Source: Comamonadaceae bacterium 2FH
Lineage (GTDB): Bacteria > Pseudomonadota > Gammaproteobacteria > Burkholderiales > Burkholderiaceae_C
Length of the DNA stretch: 64,000 bases
Assembly: GCA_005503335.1 (NCBI GenBank)
Contig: SCMQ01000022.1
Coordinates: 1 to 64,000, forward strand
Direction: 5' to 3'
The notes under the pieces were generated by a model. It was not told where the DNA came from. It did no database searches and worked only from the letters and a program-made list of their open reading frames with translations. The position numbers and the translations under genes are program-made. Positions within the stretch are counted from its first letter, which is position 1, and each line of letters begins with the position of its first letter. Shown piece by piece: positions 16,714 to 25,253 of the stretch.

Positions 16714-16916
16714 GGTGATGCGTGTTGACGAGGCGCGGCGTCACGACGTGGCCCCGCAGGTTCAGCACACCAACGCCCCGTCCTGAGTCTCGCGACGTGC
16801 GTTGTCCATCGTGACCAGCACGTCGGCGTCTTGTAGGACGAGCAGGCGCCGCGCCCCAGCTATTGATACTCGAATGCGAGGAAGAGCAATAGCGGCGGCG
16901 CCTGCATCGGCCGGTG
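16714..16916 (-). pseudogene. Gene debris: amidohydrolase N-terminal remnant and possible CheW-like scrap
   Basis: No intact gene is present. On the minus strand, 16857-16762 reads GARRLLVLQDADVLVTMDNA then RRETQDGALVC and a stop, resembling the first strand region of 8-oxoguanine deaminase/TRZ-ATZ amidohydrolases. In another frame, 16785-16730 reads GVGVLNLRGHVVTPRLVN, which faintly resembles CheW. The two scraps overlap at a probable deletion joint near 16770. The amidohydrolase match is moderately convincing; the CheW match is weak. Confidence 0.45.
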
Positions 16917-17447
16917 TCAGTCCTTGCGCCAGAAGCCACGGTGCGGCACGGCGGCCTCGTCTTCCATCACCGGGCCAATGACCTCGATGCGCCGCTGACC
17001 GCGCGCGAAGACATCGCGGCAGGGCAGGGAGAACGTCGGGTTTTCCGGGTGGTCCCCGGTGAGTTCGAGCAAGGCGTACTCGGACAGCGCATAGACCACG
17101 CGGCCGATTCCCGTCCAGTAGACCGCGCCGGCGCACATGCAGCAGGGCTCGGCGCTGGTGAACAGGGTGCAGAGGGCAAGTTCTTCAGGTGCAAGCTTGC
17201 GGGCAGCCTCAGCGGCGGCAACGAGTTCGGCGTGTTGCGTCGGATCACCCTCAGGCGGCATGGAGTTGTTGAAGGCGGTCGAGATGATCTTGCCGTTGGC
17301 GTCGGCCACGATCGCCGCGAACGGATGCCGTCCGCGCGTGCGCGACTCGGTGGATAGCGTGATCGACAGCCGCAGCAGGTCGATGTCCCGTCCGCTGAGG
17401 CGGGCCTGCAGCGAGGGCAGCGTTGACGTGGGGAGAGTCTTGTTCAT
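16917..17447 (-). CDS. Nucleoside/guanine deaminase, cytidine deaminase-like fold
   Basis: This 176-residue zinc deaminase has His in TQHAELVAAAEAA (HAE catalytic motif) and the two zinc cysteines in SAEPCCMCAGAVYW. The family includes guanine deaminase and tRNA adenosine deaminase. Length and the purine-type neighbours (BMP receptor, amidohydrolase) favour a free-base or nucleoside deaminase. ATG 17447 is taken, giving MNKTLPTSTL; a longer start at 17477 lacks support. It is probably cotranscribed with the receptor gene 63 bp upstream. The exact base is undetermined. Confidence 0.82.
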   Translation of the reverse strand: MNKTLPTSTLPSLQARLSGRDIDLLRLSITLSTESRTRGRHPFAAIVADANGKIISTAFNNSMPPEGDPTQHAELVAAAEAARKLAPEELALCTLFTSAEPCCMCAGAVYWTGIGRVVYALSEYALLELTGDHPENPTFSLPCRDVFARGQRRIEVIGPVMEDEAAVPHRGFWRKD

Positions 17448-17510
17448 GGCATCGGATTGTCGCGCGGCAGGTGGCATCGCTACCCACCACTGGATCGACT
17501 AGGTCTGTCC

Positions 17511-18650
17511 TTACTTGCCAGCCCCAGGCACCTTGCCTTCGACGCCCTTGACGTAGAAATTGATCGCACCGAGGAAGGCGTCGTTGGCGACCTTGTCCTT
17601 CGCCAGTACGACCTTGCCCGTGTTGTCGGTGATCGGCCCCTTCCAGATCGAGAAGCTGCCGTCGCGCAGGCCTTTCTTCACCGCGTCGACCTTCGCGCGC
17701 GCTTCCGGTGGAACCTTGTCGGAGATCGACACCAGGTCGATGGCGCCTTCCTTGACGCCCCACCATGCGCGACCCGTCGTCCACTTGCCCTGCAGCGCGT
17801 CGCGCGCCGCCTTTACGTAGTACGGCCCCCAGTTGACGATCGAGGACGCGAGGTGGGCCTTGGGCGCGTACGCGGCCATGTCCGAATCCCAGCCGAAGGC
17901 GTACTTGCCGGCCTTCTGTGCCGTCTGCAGCACGGCCGACGAGTCGGTGTTCTGCATCAGCACGTCGGCACCGCCGTTGATCAGCGACTGCGTGGCCTCT
18001 GTCTCCTTGGGAGGGTTGAACCACTCGTTGACCCACACGACCCGGACCTTTACGTTCGGGTTGACGCTCTGCGCGCCCAGCGTGAACGAGTCGATGTTGC
18101 GGATCACCTCCGGAATCGGCAGCGACCCGACGAAGCCGAGCACGTTCGTCTTGGTCATCGCGCCAGCCAACACGCCGGCCATGTAGGCGCCTTCGTAGAA
18201 GCGCGCGTCGTAGGTGCGCAGGTTGGGTGCTGTCTTGTATCCCGTGGCGTGTTCGAAGCGGACGTTCTTCGATTCCGATGCAGACCGGAGCAACGGCTCC
18301 ATGTAGCCGAAGGAGGTGCCGAAGATCAGCGTGTTGCCCTGCTCGGTCAGGTCATGCACCACGCGCTCGGCATCGGCGGATTCAGGGACGTTCTGCACGA
18401 ACGTCGTCTGGACCTGGTTACCGAACGCCTTCTCGACCGCCTTGCGGCCGTTGTCGTGTGCGAAGGTCCAGCCTCCATCGCCCACGGGGCCCAGGTAGAT
18501 GAAGGCGATCTTCAGCGGCGCCTGTTTGGCGCCCGTGGCGGCTGGCTCAGCCGCCTGCGAGACGCCGCCGTGCGCCAATAGGAGCGCACCGCTGACGACC
18601 GCGGAGCACAGTCCGGGCTTGGACAGTAGGTGAGCGAGGTATCGAGTCAT
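17511..18650 (-). CDS. BMP family ABC transporter substrate-binding protein
   Basis: This 379-residue periplasmic receptor has a signal sequence (residues 1-33, ending GGVSQAAE). It shows BMP/PnrA-type motifs: LKIAFIYLGPVGDGGWTFAHDNGRKAVE, GTSFGYMEP and NVLGFVGSLPIPEVIRNIDSF. Family members bind purine nucleosides or related ligands. It lies between two hydrolase genes for purine-like substrates on the same strand, so uptake of a purine or nucleoside is likely. The matching ATP-binding protein and permeases are not in the window. The island boundary 1 kb downstream may have removed them. Confidence 0.9.
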   Translation of the reverse strand: MTRYLAHLLSKPGLCSAVVSGALLLAHGGVSQAAEPAATGAKQAPLKIAFIYLGPVGDGGWTFAHDNGRKAVEKAFGNQVQTTFVQNVPESADAERVVHDLTEQGNTLIFGTSFGYMEPLLRSASESKNVRFEHATGYKTAPNLRTYDARFYEGAYMAGVLAGAMTKTNVLGFVGSLPIPEVIRNIDSFTLGAQSVNPNVKVRVVWVNEWFNPPKETEATQSLINGGADVLMQNTDSSAVLQTAQKAGKYAFGWDSDMAAYAPKAHLASSIVNWGPYYVKAARDALQGKWTTGRAWWGVKEGAIDLVSISDKVPPEARAKVDAVKKGLRDGSFSIWKGPITDNTGKVVLAKDKVANDAFLGAINFYVKGVEGKVPGAGK

Positions 18651-18763
18651 AAGATCTCCATTGCAGTGACAGTTGCCTTACCCTTCAATCGACCCAGGCT
18701 CGGCACCTGTGCCTCTTGAACCCATTGCGAATGCGGTTCACGCGCCTTCACGCGACGCGCCGC

Positions 18764-20140
18764 TTACTCGGCCACGGCCCGCAGCGCGTTCACCGACCGG
18801 TGCTGCTGCAGCCACGCGTCGCGCCGCTGGAACAACCCCGGAACGGCGTCGTTTGCCTCGGCGATCAGGGTGCCGATGTCGCCGGTGAGCAGGCGTCCCT
18901 CGTCCACGACGATGCGTCCCGCGACCATGGTCATGCGAACGTCGCCGCCCTGGGCCGCGTGCACCAGGTTGTGGTGAAGGTTGGCCAGCCGTCCCGTGAC
19001 GAGTGGCGTCATCCGCGGCGTGTCGGTTCGCACCGCGATGATGTCCGCCTGCTTGCCCGCTTCAAGCGTGCCGAGCGAGTCGTCCATGCCGAGGGCGCGG
19101 GCCCCTGTCACGGTCGCCATGCGGCAGACGCTCCACGAGTCCAGGGCGGCGGCGTCCAGCCGATGCAGCTTGGCCAGCAGCGAGGCGATCTTCATCTCCT
19201 CGAGCATGTCGAGGTTGTTGTTTTCCTTTTCGCCATCGGTGCCCAGCCCCACGGCAACGCCGCGCGCCAACAATTGCTCCACGGGGCACACGCCGCTGGC
19301 CAGCTTCATGTTGCTCGTGGGGTTGTGAGCCACGCCGACGCCATGTACCGCCAGCAGATCCATCTCCTGCTCGTCGACCCAGACGCAGTGCGCGAGCAGC
19401 ACGCGATGCGCGTCGAGCAGCCCGAAGCGCTCCAGCGCCTGAACCGGACGAACCCCGTAGCGACGCTGCGTTTCCTCGACATCGAAGCGGCTCTCGTTGC
19501 TGTGGGTGTGCAGGCCGACGCCATGCTTGTGGCTGATGGCGACCGCGCGCGCCCAGGCTTCAGGCGTGGCGTAGAACATGTGCTCCAGCCCCACCCAGAC
19601 ATGAATGCGGCCATCGGCCCGTCCATGCCAACCTTCGATCAGCGCCTCGTTGGTGTCCAGCGTCTCGAAGTAGTTGTGGTCGGGGTGTTCGCCCACGTAA
19701 GGGACCAGCACGGCGCGGATACCCAGCTGCTCCGCCGCCCGGGCGCTGCCGTCCATGTAGCGCCACATGTCGACGATCGTCGTCGTGCCCGACAGCAGAG
19801 CTTCGGCGTAGCACAGCTGCGAGGCCAGCGCTGCTTCCCGGGCGTTCAGCACGCGATGCATCGGGTCGATGAACTGCTGCAGCCAATCCCAGACCGGCAG
19901 CCCTTCCGCGGTGCCGCGCAGCAGCCCCGAATGGGCGTGCGTGTTGATGAGGCCGGGCATCAGAAGCGTGTCGTCATAGCGCTTGACCGCGACGCGGGGA
20001 TGGGTGGCCAGCACGATGTGCGCTGCGTCGACCTGCTCGATCCGGCCGTCGGCGCCGACCAGCACGGCGCCTTCTTCGATCAGGCGGTTGTTGGCCGTCA
20101 TGGGTAGAACGAACTTGGCGCAAAGGATCTGGGGTGCCAT
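18764..20140 (-). CDS. Amidohydrolase of the TRZ/ATZ/8-oxoguanine deaminase group
   Basis: This 458-residue metal-dependent deaminase has the N-terminal metal pair in NTHAHSG, then HTHSNES, AHCVW and GTDGEKENN for the remaining ligands. An N- and C-terminal beta-sandwich is present. Relatives deaminate S-adenosylhomocysteine, methylthioadenosine, guanine derivatives or triazines. With the deaminase and BMP receptor it suggests purine-derivative catabolism. ATG 20140 follows AGAGGAC on its strand; the longer frame upstream runs back into the divergent regulator and is non-coding on this strand. Confidence 0.85.
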   Translation of the reverse strand: MAPQILCAKFVLPMTANNRLIEEGAVLVGADGRIEQVDAAHIVLATHPRVAVKRYDDTLLMPGLINTHAHSGLLRGTAEGLPVWDWLQQFIDPMHRVLNAREAALASQLCYAEALLSGTTTIVDMWRYMDGSARAAEQLGIRAVLVPYVGEHPDHNYFETLDTNEALIEGWHGRADGRIHVWVGLEHMFYATPEAWARAVAISHKHGVGLHTHSNESRFDVEETQRRYGVRPVQALERFGLLDAHRVLLAHCVWVDEQEMDLLAVHGVGVAHNPTSNMKLASGVCPVEQLLARGVAVGLGTDGEKENNNLDMLEEMKIASLLAKLHRLDAAALDSWSVCRMATVTGARALGMDDSLGTLEAGKQADIIAVRTDTPRMTPLVTGRLANLHHNLVHAAQGGDVRMTMVAGRIVVDEGRLLTGDIGTLIAEANDAVPGLFQRRDAWLQQHRSVNALRAVAE

Positions 20141-20228
20141 GGATACTGTCCTCTTGGATGCGGCAGATTCTGCGAGGCCGAGCTGCCTGCGTAAAATCAG
20201 ATTCCATCGAAAATCCAGATAGGTTGTC
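20141..20228. promoter_or_regulatory. Divergent promoter region, amidohydrolase / LysR
   Basis: The 88-bp intergenic segment contains GCAGATTCTGC (a perfect 11-base palindrome around its centre) and ATCAGATTCCATCG...ATCCAGAT. A LysR protein normally binds between itself and its divergent target, so this is the expected operator location. The motif assignment is by eye. Confidence 0.35.
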
Positions 20229-21119
20229 GTGCGCCCCTCGTTGGAGCAACTCGAAGTCTTTGCGGCGGCAGCGCGGGAGCGGTCCTTCTCGGCCACGGCG
20301 AGGAAGCTCGGCAAGTCGCAGTCGGCGATCAGCACGGCCATTGCAGAGCTCGAGATCGACCTGGGCGTCGAACTCTTCGACCGAGGTGCGCGCTATCCAG
20401 TGCTCACGCATGCCGGCACGGCGCTTCTGGCCGAAGTCGATGCGATCCTGTCGCATCGCGACACGTTGCTGGATCGCGCCAATGCGCTGACAGGCCTGTG
20501 CGAGCCGCGTGTCGCGATCGCGATGGAAGACGCATGCCCCTATGGCGTCATCGCGCCGACGCTTTCGCGCTTCGCGGCTCGGTTCCCAATGGTCCAGGTC
20601 GAGATTCTGCAGCCGCTGAGCACGCCCTTGGCCGAGATGATCCTGGCCGGAGAGGCTGCGCTCGGACTGGGCTGCCCTCAGCCCGACTACCCGGCAGGCA
20701 TTGGCTTCCGCCGTCTGGGCGAAGTCACGCTGGTGAACGTCGTGCGGGCCGATCATCCGCTGGGTGCGATTGCATCGGTGTCGTTCGCGCACCTTGCCGA
20801 CCACATGAAACTCTCGATGGCGGCGCAGTCGCGAAGGGTGACGACCAGCGAGTACCTGAAGTCGCCGCGCCAATGGCTGGTGCACAGCGAGCTTGCGCTG
20901 CTGGAGCTACTGAAGGGCGGACTGGGGTGGGCCGCGGTGCCGCGACGGCTGGTGGCCGACGAGCTGGCATCTGGCGAGCTCGTCGAATTGAGGCTCGAAG
21001 CCTATCCGTTCACCCAATGGACGGTGGGCCTGGACCTCGTCTGGCAAGTCGATACCAAGCCAGGCGTCGCGGGGACTTGGCTGCGCGTGGAACTTGGAAA
21101 CACCAAGGTGTTCGGCTAA
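20229..21119 (+). CDS. LysR family transcriptional regulator
   Basis: This 296-residue protein has the LysR helix-turn-helix at residues 4-62 (LEVFAAAARERSFSATARKLGKSQSAISTAI). The effector domain starts at PRVAIAMEDACPYGVI. The GTG start at 20229 has little ribosome-site support. Divergent placement against the amidohydrolase gene suggests it controls the purine-type operon 20140-16917. The effector-domain start is less typical than that of the tartrate regulator, and no ligand can be named. Confidence 0.85.
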   Translation: MRPSLEQLEVFAAAARERSFSATARKLGKSQSAISTAIAELEIDLGVELFDRGARYPVLTHAGTALLAEVDAILSHRDTLLDRANALTGLCEPRVAIAMEDACPYGVIAPTLSRFAARFPMVQVEILQPLSTPLAEMILAGEAALGLGCPQPDYPAGIGFRRLGEVTLVNVVRADHPLGAIASVSFAHLADHMKLSMAAQSRRVTTSEYLKSPRQWLVHSELALLELLKGGLGWAAVPRRLVADELASGELVELRLEAYPFTQWTVGLDLVWQVDTKPGVAGTWLRVELGNTKVFG

Positions 21120-21246
21120 TGCCTGGCCCGCCAGCCTGCCCACCGACCGGGGGCAGTGGCTGGTCCGGACCGTACCTGATAAATTACATCCTTTGCCACT
21201 GATTACGACTTTATGCGATCCGATCATCGTCATCCGGAGTGCCGTC

Positions 21247-21450
21247 ATGAGTGAACCGTGGGTGTCCGTCGAGCAGATTGCCGAACACTTGGGCGTGACG
21301 CGCGACTCGATCTACCGCTGGATCGATCGAAAGGGCTTGCCTGCGCACCGCGTGGGGCGACTGTGGAAATTCCAGCTCTCCGAGGTCGATGAATGGGTGC
21401 GCGTGGGCGGGGCCGACGACGAGCCGGAGAGCGGGGGCGAACAAAAATGA
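21247..21450 (+). CDS. Small helix-turn-helix (excisionase/MerR-like) protein
   Basis: This 67-residue protein is made of one winged-helix motif (VSVEQIAEHLGVTRDSIYRWIDRKGLPAHRVGRLWKF) and an acidic tail. Such small proteins lead many type I restriction, BREX and related defence operons, where they may regulate the locus, and also resemble phage or ICE excisionases. It starts 22 bp before the AlbA_2/ATPase gene and shares its direction. Given the hsd fragments downstream, a regulator of a former restriction locus is the best guess; excisionase function is the alternative. Confidence 0.75.
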   Translation: MSEPWVSVEQIAEHLGVTRDSIYRWIDRKGLPAHRVGRLWKFQLSEVDEWVRVGGADDEPESGGEQK

Positions 21451-21472
21451 AGTACAGCAGGGGAGGGATCGC

Positions 21473-23107
21473 GTGAGCCTGGAAGGACAACTCCTCGACC
21501 AGAAGTCCTTGCGGGCCGTGACCGGCAAGACGGCGGACTGGAACGAAATCGCCAAGGATTGCATCGCCTTTGCCAATGCAACGGGCGGTCGGCTGCTGCT
21601 TGGCATCGAGGAGGGGCAGGATGCGCCGCCAGCCGGTCAACAAGTCCCCGCCGATCTGCCCGACACCCTTCGGCGCAAGCTGGCAGAGCGCACCGTCAAC
21701 GTTGCCGTGCTGCCTGATGTCGTCACCGCCTCCAATGGCGGCCAATACATCGATTTGCGCATTCCCCGCGCGATGGCCGTGGCGTCCACCACCGATGGCC
21801 GCTACTTTCTGCGCGTGGCCGATCAGAGCAAGCCCGTCACGGGCGACGACGTAATGCGGCTGGCCAGCGAGCGTTCCGCGCTGCCGTGGGAAACGCAGAC
21901 CACCCTGCATATCCCTCGCGTCGAGGCAGATGCCGCCAAACGCGACAAGCTTCTGCAAGCTTTGCGCGCATCGGATCGCGTCAAAGCCTCGGTCAAGGAA
22001 AAGACCAACGATGAGCTGCTCGACCACTATCAGCTCGCGCAAGGCAGCACCCTCACCAATCTGGGCGTTCTTTGCCTTGGCCGCCAGCATCACCGCGCCC
22101 AACTGACCACGGCACCGGTCATCCAGTTCATCAAGTACGACGATCACGGCCAGAAGGTGAACAAGCTGGTGTGGGACGACCACACGCAAAGCCCGATGGA
22201 GCTGATCGAGGCGGTCTGGCTTGAGGTGCCCGACTTCCGCGAGCGCTACGAACTGCCTGATGGCCTGTACCGCCAGAACGTGCCGGCCTTTGACGAGGTG
22301 GTGGTGCGTGAGCTCCTGGTCAACGCGCTGGTCCATCGCCCCTACACCCAGCGCGGCGACATCTTCCTGAACCTGCACCCGGACAGGCTGGAAGTGGTCA
22401 ACCCCGGCCCGCTGCCGCTGGGCGTCACGCCGCAGAATGTGCTGCACACCACTGTGCGTCGCAACGAACACCTTGCCCGCCTGTTCCACGACCTGAAGCT
22501 GATGGAACGTGAAGGCAGCGGTTTCGACAAGATCTTCGAGGTGCTGCTGTCACAAGGGCGCCCCGCGCCGGAGCTGATCGAGACGCACGACCGCGTGCAG
22601 GTCACGGTACGCCGGCGCATCCTCAAGCCCGAAGTCATCGACTTCATTGCCAAGGCAGATCAGACCTACCAGCTCACCCAGCGCGAGCGCATCGCCCTGG
22701 GCCTGCTGGCGCAGCACGATGCGCTGACAGCACGCGAGCTGGCGGTCGTCCTCGAACTGCCGTCAGTCGAAGCGTTGCAGCCTTGGCTCAAACGTCTGCT
22801 CGACTGGCATCTGCTGCAGAGCGCAGGACGCACGCAGGCTACGCGCTATTTTGTTGATCCTGGCCTGCTGCGCAGCCTCAACTTCACTGGCGAAACCACC
22901 CTCAAGCGCATCGAGCCGCATCGTCTCCATGCCTTGATCGTGGAAGACGTAGGCCGCTATCCGGGCACCAAAATCGGCGACATCCACCAGCGGATCGGTC
23001 TGGAAATCCCGCGCTCACGCGTGCGCCGCGCGGTTGAACAACTGGTGAAAGACGGCAAGCTGTCTCAGGAGGGGGTGCGAAGTGGCACACGTTATCGCCT
23101 TCCCTGA
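21473..23107 (+). CDS. AlbA_2/Schlafen-like ATP-binding protein with C-terminal winged helices
   Basis: This 544-residue protein has an N-terminal AlbA_2 (Schlafen-type nucleic-acid-binding) domain: DWNEIAKDCIAFANATGGRL then LLGIEEG, residues 22-48. A GHKL-type ATPase-like region (VVVRELLVNALVHRPYTQRG, DRLEVVNPGPLPLGV) lies around 270-310. The C-terminal third is DNA-binding winged helices. GTG 21473 follows GGGGAGGGATC. The family occurs widely in defence islands and next to type I restriction genes, but its mechanism is poorly defined. It appears intact, unlike the genes after it. A second, distant member sits at 48530. Confidence 0.8.
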   Translation: MSLEGQLLDQKSLRAVTGKTADWNEIAKDCIAFANATGGRLLLGIEEGQDAPPAGQQVPADLPDTLRRKLAERTVNVAVLPDVVTASNGGQYIDLRIPRAMAVASTTDGRYFLRVADQSKPVTGDDVMRLASERSALPWETQTTLHIPRVEADAAKRDKLLQALRASDRVKASVKEKTNDELLDHYQLAQGSTLTNLGVLCLGRQHHRAQLTTAPVIQFIKYDDHGQKVNKLVWDDHTQSPMELIEAVWLEVPDFRERYELPDGLYRQNVPAFDEVVVRELLVNALVHRPYTQRGDIFLNLHPDRLEVVNPGPLPLGVTPQNVLHTTVRRNEHLARLFHDLKLMEREGSGFDKIFEVLLSQGRPAPELIETHDRVQVTVRRRILKPEVIDFIAKADQTYQLTQRERIALGLLAQHDALTARELAVVLELPSVEALQPWLKRLLDWHLLQSAGRTQATRYFVDPGLLRSLNFTGETTLKRIEPHRLHALIVEDVGRYPGTKIGDIHQRIGLEIPRSRVRRAVEQLVKDGKLSQEGVRSGTRYRLP

Positions 23108-23108
23108 C

Positions 23109-23308
23109 TTGGCTCAAAACCGCGCCTATCCGCCAAGTGTGAGCCAAAGCAGTGCGCCAAATAGAGCCGTCAGCCAGCTAACTCACTGTCACGTCAACGA
23201 TTTTTCTTTGGCTCGCAGCCCGTACCTGGGCCAAAGCGTCAGGCCACGCGCGCTATCGGACAATTTACGCCATATCGGCGATAGCTGGGCGATAGAAGGT
23301 GGGCGATA
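23109..23308. promoter_or_regulatory. Repeat-rich control region upstream of hsdR remnant
   Basis: The 294-bp gap between 23107 and 23402 has no gene. It holds an inverted pair TTGGCTCA (23109-23116) / TGAGCCAA (23140-23147), a second pair CTTTGGC (23206-23212) / GCCAAAG (23230-23236), and three direct copies of GGCGATA starting at 23277, 23288 and 23302. This looks like an operator array for a restriction-modification regulator. Nothing was matched to a known motif. Confidence 0.4.
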
Positions 23309-23401
23309 CGCCCTCGAAAGCTCAATAAATCAAAGGGTTGTATCGGAATTTCACAAAGCGTCGTGGGCGGTAGACTCGCCCGAAGCGAGGGGGGAAGACG
23401 C

Positions 23402-24123
23402 ATGACGCCAGAAACCAAGGCGCGCCAACTGATCGACCAAAAGCTGGAACAGGCCGGCTGGATCATCCAGGACATGAAACAGCTTAACCTGTCGGCAGGT
23501 GTAGGCGTGGCCGTGCGCGAATACCCCACCGACAGTGGCCCGGCCGACTACGTGCTGTTCGTCAACCGCCATGCGGTGGGCGTGATTGAAGCCAAGAAGG
23601 ACAGCGCTGGCGAAAACCTGACCGCGACGGAAGCCCAGACCGAGCGCTACGCCACCGCCAATCTGAAATGGCGCAAAGACAACACGCCCCTGCGCTTCCT
23701 GTTCGAGGCCACGGGCCAGATCATCCGCTTCACCGACAACGCCGACCCCGCGCCGCGTTCGCGCGAAATTTTCCACTTCTTCAAGCCGGAAACGCTGGCC
23801 TCCTGGCTCGCGCAGCCTGACACGCTGCGCCGCCGCTTGGCCGAGCAAATGCCCGCGCTTCCTGAAAAGAACCTGCGGGATTGCCAGATCAGCGCCGTCA
23901 CCGGGTTGGAGAAGTCTCTTGCGCTGAACAAACCCCGCGCCCTTGTGCACATGGCCACTGGCGCCGGCAAGACCTTCACGGCGATCACCTCGGTCTATCG
24001 CCTGCTCAAGTTCGGCGGCGCCAAGCGCATCCTGTTTCTGGTCGATACCCGCAATCTCGGCAAACAGGCCCATCAGGAATTCATGGCCTATACGCCGCCA
24101 GATGATGCCCGCAAGTTCACCGA
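23402..24123 (+). pseudogene. hsdR: Type I restriction endonuclease subunit HsdR, N-terminal fragment
   Basis: About 240 residues of HsdR remain. The nuclease domain has PADYVLFVNRHAVGVIEAKK (the D...ExK site), followed by the start of the helicase with Walker A MATGAGKTFTAI and motif Ia ILFLVDTRNLGKQA. After YTPPDDARKFT the family sequence stops abruptly near 24118-24126. The frame runs on as nonsense to a stop at 24211. More than two thirds of the motor and the C-terminal half are gone, so it cannot restrict DNA by translocation. ATG 23402 matches the normal family start. Confidence 0.85.
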
Positions 24124-24605
24124 CCGGCGCGCAACTGCTGGACCGCATCCTCATCGAACGCCGTGCTCGCTGGGAAACCAAGCAGCTCGCCAAGTTCAAG
24201 GAGCAAGGTAAAGCCCCGCCCAAGGACTGGCAGAAGAAGTACTCCGAGCCAGTGCAGCCGGATACCACCGGTTTGCCAGGGTTGCCCGAGGGGTGGGTGT
24301 GGGCGAGTATTGAGCAGATCGCATCCGACGAGCGATACAGCCTTGCGATAGGCCCATTTGGTAGCAATCTCAAAGTTCCGGACTACCGCGATTTTGGCGT
24401 GCCTTTGGTCTTCGTTCGCAATATTCGGTCAGGTAAGTACGGCGGAGAGCACACCAAATACGTGAACCCAGAGAAAGCCATCGAGTTGAGTGCTCACAGT
24501 GTCGCCGCAGGCGATGTATTGGTTACAAAGATGGGCGAGCCGCCAGGTGATGCGGATGTTTATCCCGCCGATCAACCTTCAGCAATCATCACGGCTGACT
24601 GCATA
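24124..24605 (+). pseudogene. hsdS: HsdS internal fragment (linker plus start of a target-recognition domain)
   Basis: In a different frame from hsdR', the DNA encodes TGAQLLDRILIERRARWETK, the conserved spacer helix of HsdS, then LPGLPEGWVWASIEQI and a recognition-domain start (AIGPFGSNLKVPDYRDFGVP, RNIRSGKY, GDVLVTKMGEPPGDADVYP). It lacks its own start and continues in frame into an unrelated ATPase at about 24603. The N-terminal recognition domain, the rest of this one and the entire hsdM gene are absent. Confidence 0.8.
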
Positions 24606-25253
24606 TTCCTCGATGACCACCTCGGCCTTGATCCGGACGAGGGCATCGAATCTGTGCTGTTCGTACTGCGCCAACCGCCGTGGAAGTCAAAGGCTGCCAA
24701 TGGCGACCCGCGCTTCTGGAATGCGCGCGGCGTGGTGCGTGATTTCTTGTCCCGCCTTTATGACATTGCTTTGGCGCCGGTCGACATCAGTCGCCAGGTG
24801 CCCACTTCGATCTGGAACAAGACAAGGCTTCAGTTCAAATACCTGTACGTGAAGGACATCGCCGCTCTGCGGCGTTTGGTAGGCAACCAATCACCTGCGC
24901 AGTTTTTCCGTGATCTGGAGAGCACCTACGTCTCCGAGCTGATCGAGGAGGTGCGCATCCGCGTGCGCCTCAAGAAAAACGATGGCAGCGTGACGTTCCG
25001 CGAGCTCAGCGAGGGTGAACAGCAGTTGCTGACCGTGTTAGGGTTGCTGCGCTTTACCGCCGAGGATGAAAGCCTGTTTTTGCTGGATGAGCCAGATACG
25101 CATTTGAATCCGCGCTGGAGCGTGGACTACATCTCGTACTTGAAGCAATTCATCGCCAACGGCACGAGGCAAGAAGAGACAAGCCACATCCTGCTGACAA
25201 CTCATAACCCGCTGGCCATTGCGGAACTTGAGCCATCACGCCAGATGACTTAA
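24606..25253 (+). pseudogene. C-terminal fragment of a restriction-associated AAA family ATPase
   Basis: Roughly 215 codons, in frame with the hsdS remnant, encode the end of an SMC/ABC-like AAA ATPase. The signature FRELSEGEQQLLTVLG and Walker B with D-loop FLLDEPDTHLNPRW are present, as is the switch histidine region ILLTTHNPLAIAELE. No Walker A remains, and the 3' end is also cut: after AELE only six unrelated codons precede the stop. Such ATPases accompany type I restriction loci and nuclease-ATPase defence pairs. Confidence 0.75.

Noticed and set aside
16762-17136. 124-codon minus-strand frame ending in an amidohydrolase-like stretch
   Set aside because: Only its last ~31 codons resemble a family; the rest is an out-of-frame reading of the deaminase gene. 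Kept only as a remnant.
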